From NCBI GenBank assembly GCA_028277395.1, contig JANQGJ010000088.1, positions 1-37,390 on the forward strand: 37,390 bases of DNA. The letters run 5' to 3'. The stretch comes from Bacteroidales bacterium. Its GTDB lineage: Bacteria > Bacteroidota > Bacteroidia > Bacteroidales > F082. Of the stretch, positions 8,624 to 17,034 are shown in pieces. Position 1 is the first letter of the stretch. Each line of letters begins with the position of its first letter. The notes below the pieces were generated by a model, which was not told the DNA's origin, made no database searches, and worked only from the letters and a program-made list of their open reading frames with translations. Made by a program: the position numbers and the translations under genes.

Positions 8624-8989
8624 ATGAACAAGTATTTAATAATAATATCAGTTTTGCTTACCACGTTAGTTTCCTGCACTGATTTAAATAAAAAAAGTGT
8701 AGAATATGTTGCAACCGGATCGATTTCGGCATATAATTTGCAATATTTGGATGATAAAAATGAATTAGTTGATGTGAAGATCGTACCACAAAGCGCCCAG
8801 GATAGCTGGACCTATGGTTATTTTGCTGATGAAGGTGATATTCTTTATATAAGTGGAAACTATAAAGATATTAACTCATCACTTAAATTAATGATCCTGG
8901 TTAACGGAAAAGTGTACAAGCTGGCTTCCAACAGTTCGGATACAACAAAATATCTCACTGTTAGTGGTACAGTTCCTTATGATGACTAA
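8624..8989 (+). CDS. Small lipoprotein, MmpS-like
   Basis: A 121-residue predicted lipoprotein. A lipoprotein signal peptide ends at the lipobox (LVSC, Cys18). The mature part is about 100 residues and beta-rich, with the pattern VEYVATGS...GDILYISG...ILVNGKVYK...SGTV. This resembles the MmpS-like accessory fold as I remember it from Bacteroidota small lipoproteins; no catalytic motif is visible, so the resemblance is inference. It lies 9 nt after the copper receptor gene and is almost certainly cotranscribed with it, so a role in receiving or handling the imported substrate is plausible. It has no cysteine after the lipid anchor and no histidine, so it lacks an obvious soft-metal site. Confidence 0.7.
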   Translation: MNKYLIIISVLLTTLVSCTDLNKKSVEYVATGSISAYNLQYLDDKNELVDVKIVPQSAQDSWTYGYFADEGDILYISGNYKDINSSLKLMILVNGKVYKLASNSSDTTKYLTVSGTVPYDD

Positions 8990-9049
8990 TTGTAATACAT
9001 TAATGATGGAATATATTCTGTATTTATGTATCTGACTCGTTTATATTAT

Positions 9050-9094
9050 TGATCAGATCTATTACCGGCTAATAAGTGATAAACTGATCATTTT
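9050..9094 (+). terminator. Weak hairpin downstream of the small lipoprotein gene
   Basis: TGATCAG (9050-9056) and CTGATCA (9084-9090) are perfect complements around a 27-nt loop and are followed by TTTT. The long loop makes it a weak terminator candidate. It could attenuate transcription between the receptor/lipoprotein pair and the MbnP/MbnH pair, or be an operator-like inverted repeat. Confidence 0.35.
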
Positions 9095-9196
9095 ATAATA
9101 AATTCATGATTTTGACAGTTTATTAACATCAGAAAGTGATTTCAATAATGGTATGACAATTGATCTGTGAGAAAAAATTCAAAAGTCTGTCAATTT

Positions 9197-9991
9197 ATGA
9201 TTGGAAAGTTGAAATATTTGTTTGTGATGTCCATGGTATTTTTTATACTGTCATGCGACAAAGGAAATACTGATCCGCAGGAGCCATCAGGTAAACTTAG
9301 ATTTACGTTTTCGCACTCTGCAGATGATAAGACGTTATTGTTTGACAGTTTGTATATTACAAACAGTGCCGGAAACAAATATCTTATAAATGAAATTCAG
9401 TATTTTATATCTGAAGTAGCCTTGCATAAAAAGGATGGAAGCAATCTTTTGTTGAATAATTGGAAGGACATTCATTACATAGATACAGACATTGGTTCGA
9501 CTCTGGAGTACACTTTCGTGGATGATATCCCGCTTGCTGATTATTCAGGTATTGAATTTACTTTCGGTTTAAGTGAAGAAAAAAACCAATCATTAATGTT
9601 CGTTAACCCTCCTGAATCTTACATGTTTTGGCCTGAAAATCTGGGCGGAGGATACCACTATATGAAATTAAATGGAAAATGGCTTGATACATTAAACCAG
9701 CTTGCTCCTTTTAACTTTCACCTGGGAATTGGGCAGATATATTATAGTTACCCGGATTCCATTACCGGATTTGTTCATAATTACTTTAATGTTAACATGT
9801 TTGATGCTGATTTTTCTGTTTCTGAAAATCAAACAACTACGATTAACATTATTATGAACATAGAGAATTGGTTTACTTCACCCAATGATTACGATCATAA
9901 TTACTGGGGTGGCGATATTATGCAAAACCAGGAAGCAATGAAACAGGCCACCGAAAACGGGATTGATGTTTTTTCATATGAAATAAAATAA
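9197..9991 (+). CDS. MbnP-family lipoprotein (copper-binding partner of MbnH)
   Basis: A 264-residue lipoprotein of the MbnP family, taking the ATG at 9197. An in-frame GTG at 9167 would add ten residues, but the ATG gives a clean lipobox signal peptide (FILSC, Cys20). Family features are the N-terminal beta region (KLRFTFSH...), FWPENLGGGYHYMKLNGKW (W135, H144, W152) and FNFHLGIG (H165), followed by a late NWFTSPNDYDHNYWGGD segment. In the characterised Methylosinus MbnP, a tryptophan is converted to kynurenine by the di-heme partner MbnH and the protein binds copper. The next gene here, 10 nt downstream, encodes that partner. Which tryptophan would be modified cannot be decided by eye. It lies 207 nt after the lipoprotein gene, with no recognised promoter. 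Confidence 0.82.
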   Translation: MIGKLKYLFVMSMVFFILSCDKGNTDPQEPSGKLRFTFSHSADDKTLLFDSLYITNSAGNKYLINEIQYFISEVALHKKDGSNLLLNNWKDIHYIDTDIGSTLEYTFVDDIPLADYSGIEFTFGLSEEKNQSLMFVNPPESYMFWPENLGGGYHYMKLNGKWLDTLNQLAPFNFHLGIGQIYYSYPDSITGFVHNYFNVNMFDADFSVSENQTTTINIIMNIENWFTSPNDYDHNYWGGDIMQNQEAMKQATENGIDVFSYEIK

Positions 9992-10001
9992 TCAGGCTGC
10001 C

Positions 10002-11141
10002 ATGACAAGAATATTCATATCATTTATTTTTATTACTGTTTTTGTTGCAGGATGCCGGGAGAAATCAACTCCTGAACCCTATAAACCAACTCCTTATGAA
10101 ATAGAAATACCGTTTGGATTTCCCACAGAATTGAATATACCAGCCGATAATCCCATGACTGTTGAAGGCATCGAACTTGGAAGATATTTGTTTTATGATG
10201 GAAGAATGTCGGGCAGAACACACCCTGATTCTTTAATGAGCTGTGCTACCTGCCATATTCAGGCAAACTCGTTCGAATGTGGCATTAACCATCCAAAATT
10301 TACAGGAGGATTTCCTCATGGAATTACAGGTAAAAAAACACCGCATGTTATGCTGCCTATGATCAATCTTGTTTGGAATTCGCAAGGGTATTTGTGGAAT
10401 GGATTACTATCAGAAGACAATATTGATGCGGATAAAAGAAATATTGAAGACCTTGTGCGAATGGGACTTACTGCCGAACATGAGATGAACAGTGATACCA
10501 ACAGGTCGAAAAACACAATTCAGAATATCAGCGGGTATCCGGAACTTTTTGAAAAGGCATTTGGGTCAAGAACTGTTACTTTTGAAAATATCAGCAAAGC
10601 CATTGCACAGTTTGTTCGTACACTGATTTCAGCCAATTCCAAATTTGACAAATATATGAGGGGTGAAGTACAGCTTACGCAGTCGGAACTTGCCGGCTAT
10701 GTTCTTTTTACAACTGAAGAAGGGGCTGATTGTTTTCATTGTCACGGAGGTTTTGGTAATCCTTTGTTTACAACACATTCCAATTACAACAATGGTAAGG
10801 ATACCGTATTTAATGATCCATCCGACAGGTTTTCCGTTACAGGTGACCCGATGGATCGTGGAGCATACAAAGCCAGTACTTTAAGAAACATTGAAGTACA
10901 GGGACCATATATGCATGACGGAAGGTTTAGTACTTTGGAAGAGGTGATTGACTTTTATTCCCACGACCTGAAGCAATCACCATACGTTGATCCGCTTATG
11001 CATCACATTACAAATGGTGGAGTACAACTCACTCAAAGTGAGAAACAGGATCTGCTTAATTTTATAAAAACGCTAAGAGATGATGAATTTCTTACCAACA
11101 AAAAATTTGCGGCACCAGAAAAGTTCCCAGACGAACAATAA
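10002..11141 (+). CDS. MbnH-like di-heme cytochrome c peroxidase family lipoprotein
   Basis: A 379-residue di-heme protein of the bacterial cytochrome c peroxidase / MauG / MbnH superfamily. The N-terminus is a lipoprotein signal (FVAGC, Cys18). Heme attachment motifs are CATCH (81-85) and CFHCH (244-248). The region near residues 125-134 (WNSQGYLWNG) corresponds to the conserved FWDGR-like segment, and GPYMHDGRFSTLEEVI (301 onward, M304, H305) is the family's C-terminal signature. Such enzymes form high-valent bis-Fe(IV) states; MbnH uses this to oxidise a tryptophan of MbnP. The upstream MbnP gene is 10 nt away, which favours the MbnH role over a simple peroxidase. The protein needs System II heme attachment, and CcsBA is encoded nearby. 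It converges with the kinase-like gene with only 7 nt between the stops. Confidence 0.88.
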   Translation: MTRIFISFIFITVFVAGCREKSTPEPYKPTPYEIEIPFGFPTELNIPADNPMTVEGIELGRYLFYDGRMSGRTHPDSLMSCATCHIQANSFECGINHPKFTGGFPHGITGKKTPHVMLPMINLVWNSQGYLWNGLLSEDNIDADKRNIEDLVRMGLTAEHEMNSDTNRSKNTIQNISGYPELFEKAFGSRTVTFENISKAIAQFVRTLISANSKFDKYMRGEVQLTQSELAGYVLFTTEEGADCFHCHGGFGNPLFTTHSNYNNGKDTVFNDPSDRFSVTGDPMDRGAYKASTLRNIEVQGPYMHDGRFSTLEEVIDFYSHDLKQSPYVDPLMHHITNGGVQLTQSEKQDLLNFIKTLRDDEFLTNKKFAAPEKFPDEQ

Positions 11142-11148
11142 TTAAACA

Positions 11149-11814
11149 TTACAGGAAATTACGTTGTTCCAATATTTTGAGAATTAAATCACGAATTTGT
11201 TTTTCCGAAAACCTGGCACAATTCACAACAATGTCAAACTGGGTTTCGTTATTGTCAATTGAAAAACTATCAAGAAGTTTTTTCCTTTTCCTGTCAGTAT
11301 CAAGAATATATGACCTTATCTTATCATCCGATCCGTATCTGCGGGCCTTCAGTGAATCCACACGCCAGCTATAGGGAGCCACTAATCTGATATGTACTCC
11401 GTTCTTAAGTTCTGAAGTAATAGAAGCGCCTCCCCTTCCAACAAGAATAACATTACCCTCTCCGGCCATATGTACAACAACCTCTTTTATTGCTTTTCTG
11501 ACTACTGTATCACTTTTATAATACTGGTTTGAAAAAGCACCAAGTATTTCGTCAGCATGGGTTTTACTTTCTGCATTGAATACATATTTGATTTTGGATT
11601 TGTCAATTTTCAATTTTCTTGCAGAAGCATTAAGTATTTCTTTATCCACGTACCTCCAGCTCTGCCCCCTTGATCGAAGCTCCTTCACAAGTGCCCTTGC
11701 CAGTTTTATTGCTCCGCAACCGGTTTCTCTTGATAAAGTAATAAATGGTAGTTCTTTTTTTTCTGACAGGTTTCGTTGATTAAACCTGTGATTGAAATAA
11801 TGTAGTAATTCCAT
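11149..11814 (-). CDS. Cytidylate-kinase-like family protein
   Basis: A 221-residue P-loop protein of the cytidylate-kinase-like family (Pfam Cytidylate_kin2 type), not the housekeeping Cmk. The nucleotide-binding loop is the SRETGCGA segment at about 28-35, where relatives have SR..GSGG. VILVGRGGASI at about 122-132 and an arginine-rich lid-like stretch (DTDRKRKKLLD, about 172-182) also fit the family. Members are widespread and their substrate is not established. No signal peptide or membrane segment is present. Its 3' end abuts the MbnH gene on the opposite strand. It starts at ATG 11814 and appears to be a single-gene unit. Confidence 0.8.
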   Translation of the reverse strand: MELLHYFNHRFNQRNLSEKKELPFITLSRETGCGAIKLARALVKELRSRGQSWRYVDKEILNASARKLKIDKSKIKYVFNAESKTHADEILGAFSNQYYKSDTVVRKAIKEVVVHMAGEGNVILVGRGGASITSELKNGVHIRLVAPYSWRVDSLKARRYGSDDKIRSYILDTDRKRKKLLDSFSIDNNETQFDIVVNCARFSEKQIRDLILKILEQRNFL

Positions 11815-11915
11815 GGCAACAAGTTTATGTTAACAAATCACTGTTAAATATAATAAAAAAAAGATAGAAATGCAAATCAGACAGAGATAGCAGCTACCAT
11901 AAAGCTTTGACAATG

Positions 11916-13736
11916 TTAGTTATAGGTATAAATTTCAATACTTAAGTCATCCAGATAACTGTTTTTTTTACCAATATTCCAGACATAAAGTTTAATGTAA
12001 TCCATATCACTGGTGATTTTGGGCAACTTAAACCCGATACTACCCTGCTGACATTTGTTCACAACATTATCAGGTAATGGTTTTATTGGAAAAGCTTTAT
12101 AAAATACATTCACACCGTTTTTATCAGTAATATCAACAATAAAAGCAGTTTTAATTGCTGAATTTGTTAATGGTTCAACGAAGTTCACCTTAAATCTTAC
12201 AAAAAGATTGCTCATACCTGTGAGCGAATCAGGAATTGAATATTTGTATGACGGACTAAATATATAATCAGGTGTATGAACAACTGCCAGTGAACCGGAG
12301 CAGACATTACTTTCTACAATGTTAGGTGGTGACGACCATCCGGGATCAGGATCATCAATATTATTACGTGTACTAAAAAATGGTTTGTCACTTAAAATAC
12401 CATAGTAAGATTCATCTCCACCTGAAATTACATTCTTGTATTTCTTCCCTGTTTTTAGAAAAATATGCCAATATGACTCTTTCGACATTGAGTCGGGATG
12501 AATAATGCCTATTGCATACTGATATGATTGTATAAGATTAAGAATTACAACCATCGTTATAAAAATACCTGTCAGCTTCTTTACAAATTTGTTGTTTATG
12601 TTAAAAATAAATAATGCAACCGGTAACATAAACAAACCATAATAATCTACCATGGGACGCATACCAAAGCTATCACCATAATACCAGTTCCACCAGGATG
12701 AGAATACATAGACCAATATGGTCAGGAAAGTTAAAAGAGTAAAGAATAAATATTTTGATCTCTTTTTGAATAAATAAACCAATGCGGGAATCAACAATAA
12801 AAATAAGGGAGTATATACAAACCATCCTTTTCTGTAACTAACCAGAAAGTTAACAATCTGAGGGTTATCAAAGTAAAACCCTTCATTTTTATAGCCATAA
12901 ATTATCGGACTGCCTGTTTGTATCCAGTTTATAATTATTTGCGGGCTAAGAGCAAGTATAAATGTCAGAATTGCCAGCAGGCCATTATATTTCCTGAGTT
13001 TTAATCTTGCTACATTAACCATTGCATTAGCAGATCCAGCAATAAATGGAAGTGCTGCAACAATTAGCAAATTTGCAGGCCGTATCAGAACAACAATGCC
13101 CAATGAGAACGCACTTAGTAATAAATACTTCCTGGAACAATTAACAAACAATAACCTTGAATAATAAATGAACACAGTTATGGCAGTAAAAGAATATCCG
13201 TGTGAGAAAGATGGTTGCACAAATGTGTAAAAGAACAGGTTAGTTCCAAATAATAACAGGGAGGCATATAACCATCCAAATCGTTTTTCAAAACCAAATA
13301 AACTTAGTATCTTCACGAAAAAAACAATCCCGATACCTACCCAGAATATTGTGGATAATGCAATACAATACTGAAAAATAATATTATACCCATCAGGATT
13401 TAATCCCAATAATATACTCAAAATACATGCTAGTATGAAAAACGGTAACTGTAAAAGTGCCGTGCCGGTAGTATATTTATTTATGAGTATATCATCGAAT
13501 TTATGAAAATAGTGCCCCATATAATCGTTGGGACGTTTACTTTTCTCAACCTCAAATACTTTAGTAAAATCAACACTTTGAAACAAAACAAGTGAGGTTA
13601 AATATGCATAATGACCACTTCCGTCACCATCAATAAATATTACTCTTTTGGAATTTGTACTTATTACATTTACAATGATAAAAGTTACAATAAGGATAAT
13701 ATATAATATTGTATATTTACGAATCGACTCTTTCAA
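11916..13736 (-). CDS. Polytopic membrane protein, possible GT-C-type glycosyltransferase
   Basis: A 606-residue membrane protein of unknown function. The first 440 or so residues contain roughly ten to twelve hydrophobic segments, beginning at about 9-27. The first extracytoplasmic loop carries FIDGDGSGHYAYLTS, an acidic motif in the place where GT-C glycosyltransferases (ArnT/PMT-like) keep catalytic acids. The last 165 residues are hydrophilic and probably extracytoplasmic, ending in a beta-rich segment (YIKLYVWNIGKKNSYLDDLSIEIYTYN) that looks like a carbohydrate-binding-type sandwich. A glycosyltransferase role is inference from topology and loop chemistry. It is flanked by independent genes and gives no operon clue. 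The start at 13736 places the first membrane segment directly after a short basic N-terminus. Confidence 0.6.
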   Translation of the reverse strand: MKESIRKYTILYIILIVTFIIVNVISTNSKRVIFIDGDGSGHYAYLTSLVLFQSVDFTKVFEVEKSKRPNDYMGHYFHKFDDILINKYTTGTALLQLPFFILACILSILLGLNPDGYNIIFQYCIALSTIFWVGIGIVFFVKILSLFGFEKRFGWLYASLLLFGTNLFFYTFVQPSFSHGYSFTAITVFIYYSRLLFVNCSRKYLLLSAFSLGIVVLIRPANLLIVAALPFIAGSANAMVNVARLKLRKYNGLLAILTFILALSPQIIINWIQTGSPIIYGYKNEGFYFDNPQIVNFLVSYRKGWFVYTPLFLLLIPALVYLFKKRSKYLFFTLLTFLTILVYVFSSWWNWYYGDSFGMRPMVDYYGLFMLPVALFIFNINNKFVKKLTGIFITMVVILNLIQSYQYAIGIIHPDSMSKESYWHIFLKTGKKYKNVISGGDESYYGILSDKPFFSTRNNIDDPDPGWSSPPNIVESNVCSGSLAVVHTPDYIFSPSYKYSIPDSLTGMSNLFVRFKVNFVEPLTNSAIKTAFIVDITDKNGVNVFYKAFPIKPLPDNVVNKCQQGSIGFKLPKITSDMDYIKLYVWNIGKKNSYLDDLSIEIYTYN

Positions 13737-13840
13737 AAACCTAAATTGATGTTAGTTGGCGAATTTATCAAAATATCATTTACCCATAGGAAATAATCCA
13801 AATCATTATACAATCAGTTCTACCTGAACTTTGAACCCAC

Positions 13841-13871
13841 AAAAAGGCTGTCTTCAATTAAGAAGACAACC
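13841..13871 (-). terminator. Rho-independent terminator of the BACON/T9SS gene
   Basis: Read on the minus strand, GGTTGTCTTC and GAAGACAGCC form a 10-bp stem (one G-U pair) with a 6-nt loop and are followed by TTTTT. It lies 23 nt past the stop of the large secreted-protein gene ending at 13894. Confidence 0.85.
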
Positions 13872-13893
13872 TCAGACACCAGAAGTTAAATTT

Positions 13894-16800
13894 CTATTTG
13901 ATCAGTACCGTACCATTAATTACTGTATTATCCAGCGAGATAATTACAAAATAGGTTCCCTGCTGCCAGGTAGAAGTAACTATTGTTCGATTTGTACCGG
14001 GATTTTCAAATTCAGCAACTACTTTTCCTGAAGCATCAACAACCTGAATTCTATCCATAGATTCTTTCGATACAATATTAAAGGATTTTGTGGCAGGATT
14101 TGGATACAAACTTATTTGGTTAGCTGCAAGTTCATCAATACCATCAGGCCTTCCTGTCTGATTTACAGCCAACTGCTTAACAAGTCCACCACCCGTGACC
14201 GAAACAGTGCAGTTTCTTTCATTGGCTTCAGGGTTTTCCTCATAGCTTAACACAAAGCTTCCTGATAAAGATCCTGAAGCCGGATCAACCGAAATCCATT
14301 CACAATTATCTGTAATTTCCCAATCAGTATTTGTTGTAACATCAACCTGAAAATCTCCTGATTCCCAGTTAACGTCTTCAGTTTCTTTACTAATGTCAAG
14401 AATTGCTTCGCGCGACAGCTGCATTAACTCAACAACAGCACTTGCACCTGTACCTGTGAAGTTTACAGTACATGTCCTGCTTTCATCAAAACTTATATTC
14501 TCATCATAAGTCAGAGTTACCATTGTTACACCATTACCAGATGTTGGTAATGCAGTCAACCAGTCGCATTCTTCACTAACAGTCCATTCAATATTTGATG
14601 TAACTTCAACATTTATTGACGAAGCCCCGGCAGAAACAGTTTCTGTTGTAATATCTGTTGTAATTGAAGCCGGAAATCCCGTTTGTGTAAGGGCAAAATC
14701 TACAGATAAACTATTGGATGAAACATTCATTATACAATTCCTGCTATCCAGGCTTGGGTTTTCATCATATTGAATTGTCAGATTCGTATTTCCTTCTCCG
14801 GAAATTGGATCAACCATTAACCAGTCACAAGATTCTGTAACTTCCCAACTTGTATTTGATCCAAGCTCAACACTTATGGAGGATGCCTGATAGTCAACGG
14901 TTTCAGAAATTGGATCAAGTGTTAATATTTCTGCATCTCCTGTTTGAGTCACAACAAAATCAACGATATTGTTTTCTGTTGAGAAGGTTATTGTACATTG
15001 ACGTTGTGTACCGGTATTTTCATCATATTCAATTACAATATTACCACCACTAAATCCCCCTGTTGGAGAAATCGACAACCAGTCGCAATCTTCACTTGAT
15101 GTCCATCCACGATTTGCAGTTAAAAGAACTGTTGATGAACCGGCTTCAGCACCAACAATTAATGAGGAAGGATCAACCGAAAGAATTTCATCTACTACAT
15201 TAATATAATCCTCTTTTACCATTGTATTTGACCCCTGCGAATTAGTGACCATTAATGTTACATCATAAGTACCGGCAGTATTATATGTAACAACAGGATT
15301 TTGTTCGGTAGATGATGATGGGTCTCCACCTTCAAATGTCCATTCCCAACCTGTAGGGTTACCAACTGAAAGGTCGTTGAAAGTAACAGAACCACCAACA
15401 AATACATTTGATGGGTTTGCTGAAAACGATGCAGCAAGTAATTCTTCAAAGTAAATTGCAGCAATTTTTGTTGCTTTTGAACTTGAAGAATTCATAAATT
15501 GGGTTGTATACCAGAAGGTTTCATCATCATCAGGATCAACCGACATGTTTGAATAATCACCCCAGCGATTTGTCCCTGTCTGAGAAGCTGTTCCTTCTTT
15601 AATTACCTCTTCTGCAATATCCATTATTCCACTGGCAGCTGCATTTTCAAGCGATGACTGTCCGCAATATCGAATTCCGGGGTATAAATTGTTGCTAGAA
15701 ATTGAATATCCCAGGGCGATATCTTTTGAGCCATTCATTGCAATACTTGCCATCCATCTGCTGTGTTCGTCAGGAGCGTAGGTACCTTCCTGTCTGATCT
15801 GCCAGTCATTACCGATTTTTTCAAGTTCATACCATCTAATACCTGCATGATCGGTATTGTCAACATCAACAGTATGATTACATACAATACGTTGTTCCGA
15901 TCCAAAATTTCTGTATTGGACACGATACATGAGGATTTGATTTATAGCATCAAGTTCTTGTCCTGTTCCTTTTTGCTTAATATTATCCCATGATGAACCA
16001 AAGTTACTGTCAAATGGAGAAACACTGATCTGTTGGGTTCTGTTCCATGTTGAATTAGAAGGGGTTTCCCAGTCGACATCAAGCTCAAAAACCCACAGTT
16101 CATCGCCCCCGCCACCCCAGGCGTCGTCGTTAATTGTAAGAAACAAACCGGGAGTGCCGGCAGGAGCATAATCGCCATCACAGTCAGCCGGTAATACACA
16201 GTGGAACCCGCTGTTGGGGCGCCAGTTATTATTAAACTGCACCATCTGAGGAGCAGCACCTCCTATTAGCATTTCTTCACGTTCAAAAACGTATATGTCA
16301 TTACCACTTGCTGTATTTGTTCCCATGTAATATCCGTCTTCCCACACTCCAAACTTCATATAATCAGGGAATCCATTCATTGTCCATGACCAACGATACC
16401 AGTCACCGGTTGGGTCGTTTGTTACCGAAATAGCGATCATCATATAATCAGGATTTGTATATGCTCCCGAGAATTCTGCGGCAAGCCATCTGTCAGCATT
16501 ATCATCATATAATAAAATGGGATCACCATCATTATTGTTTGCACCGGGTACTCCGGCAAACAATGTGTTTAAATTAGTAGGTGCAACAACCTGGTTACCA
16601 CTTTTATCGTAAATTGAATATTTAACATTTACTGTTTGAAAGAAATGCTCCGGTCCTGCCGACCCATTACAATCCGGTGGTGATGATGAGGTTGTTAAAC
16701 CATTGAAGTTCTCAATAATCTGTGAAGTTCCCCTGGTTTTTCCGGCAGTTTTTTGCCAAACCGGATCAACTCCTTTTGGAAGTGCATTTTCTGCATTCGG

Positions 16801-17034
16801 ATAAGACCTGTATTGAAGATCTTTATTCCTGACTTTGTTTTTTTCTTTTTCATCCAAAGCCATCAAATCTTCTTCTGTTAAAACCGGAAAATCTTTAAGT
16901 GGCCCGACTCTGTCAAAATAAACAGCTTTGGAAAACGAACTTGGTCTGACTCCTTCATTTTGGGCTTTGGAATTGAAGCCCGGCAATACAATGAAGGCTG
17001 TTAAACAAATTACAATTGCATTTTTAAGTTTCAT
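13894..17034 (-). CDS. Secreted T9SS protein with PKD and four BACON domains
   Basis: A 1046-residue secreted protein. A signal peptide covers about 1-24 (ends NSKAQ). Residues about 25-530 are a large domain rich in aromatic and Asp residues, probably beta-propeller-like, without a recognised catalytic motif. A PKD-type domain covers about 535-614 (SFSANPSNVFVGGSVTF...GWEWTFEGG). Four BACON-type repeats follow at about 617-698, 703-785, 789-873 and 877-960, each with a WL/WI core, an S/G turn and a VTQTG-like end. Each repeat also has a cysteine pair (650/680, 736/767, 823/855, 911/942). The C-terminus from about 974 (ISLYPNPATKSFNIV...GTVLIK) is a type A T9SS sorting domain. The protein is likely a cell-surface or released adhesin- or glycan-associated protein. 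BACON repeats bind glycan or mucin in some proteins but are often just linkers. Confidence 0.85.
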   Translation of the reverse strand: MKLKNAIVICLTAFIVLPGFNSKAQNEGVRPSSFSKAVYFDRVGPLKDFPVLTEEDLMALDEKEKNKVRNKDLQYRSYPNAENALPKGVDPVWQKTAGKTRGTSQIIENFNGLTTSSSPPDCNGSAGPEHFFQTVNVKYSIYDKSGNQVVAPTNLNTLFAGVPGANNNDGDPILLYDDNADRWLAAEFSGAYTNPDYMMIAISVTNDPTGDWYRWSWTMNGFPDYMKFGVWEDGYYMGTNTASGNDIYVFEREEMLIGGAAPQMVQFNNNWRPNSGFHCVLPADCDGDYAPAGTPGLFLTINDDAWGGGGDELWVFELDVDWETPSNSTWNRTQQISVSPFDSNFGSSWDNIKQKGTGQELDAINQILMYRVQYRNFGSEQRIVCNHTVDVDNTDHAGIRWYELEKIGNDWQIRQEGTYAPDEHSRWMASIAMNGSKDIALGYSISSNNLYPGIRYCGQSSLENAAASGIMDIAEEVIKEGTASQTGTNRWGDYSNMSVDPDDDETFWYTTQFMNSSSSKATKIAAIYFEELLAASFSANPSNVFVGGSVTFNDLSVGNPTGWEWTFEGGDPSSSTEQNPVVTYNTAGTYDVTLMVTNSQGSNTMVKEDYINVVDEILSVDPSSLIVGAEAGSSTVLLTANRGWTSSEDCDWLSISPTGGFSGGNIVIEYDENTGTQRQCTITFSTENNIVDFVVTQTGDAEILTLDPISETVDYQASSISVELGSNTSWEVTESCDWLMVDPISGEGNTNLTIQYDENPSLDSRNCIMNVSSNSLSVDFALTQTGFPASITTDITTETVSAGASSINVEVTSNIEWTVSEECDWLTALPTSGNGVTMVTLTYDENISFDESRTCTVNFTGTGASAVVELMQLSREAILDISKETEDVNWESGDFQVDVTTNTDWEITDNCEWISVDPASGSLSGSFVLSYEENPEANERNCTVSVTGGGLVKQLAVNQTGRPDGIDELAANQISLYPNPATKSFNIVSKESMDRIQVVDASGKVVAEFENPGTNRTIVTSTWQQGTYFVIISLDNTVINGTVLIK

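Noticed and set aside
9167..9196. GTG start for MbnP
   Set aside because: The ten extra residues precede a complete lipoprotein signal starting at ATG 9197; the GTG start remains possible but less likely.
10002..11141. Simple cytochrome c peroxidase detoxifying H2O2
   Set aside because: Not excluded by sequence, but its immediate coupling to an MbnP homologue and a copper-type receptor favours the MbnH role.
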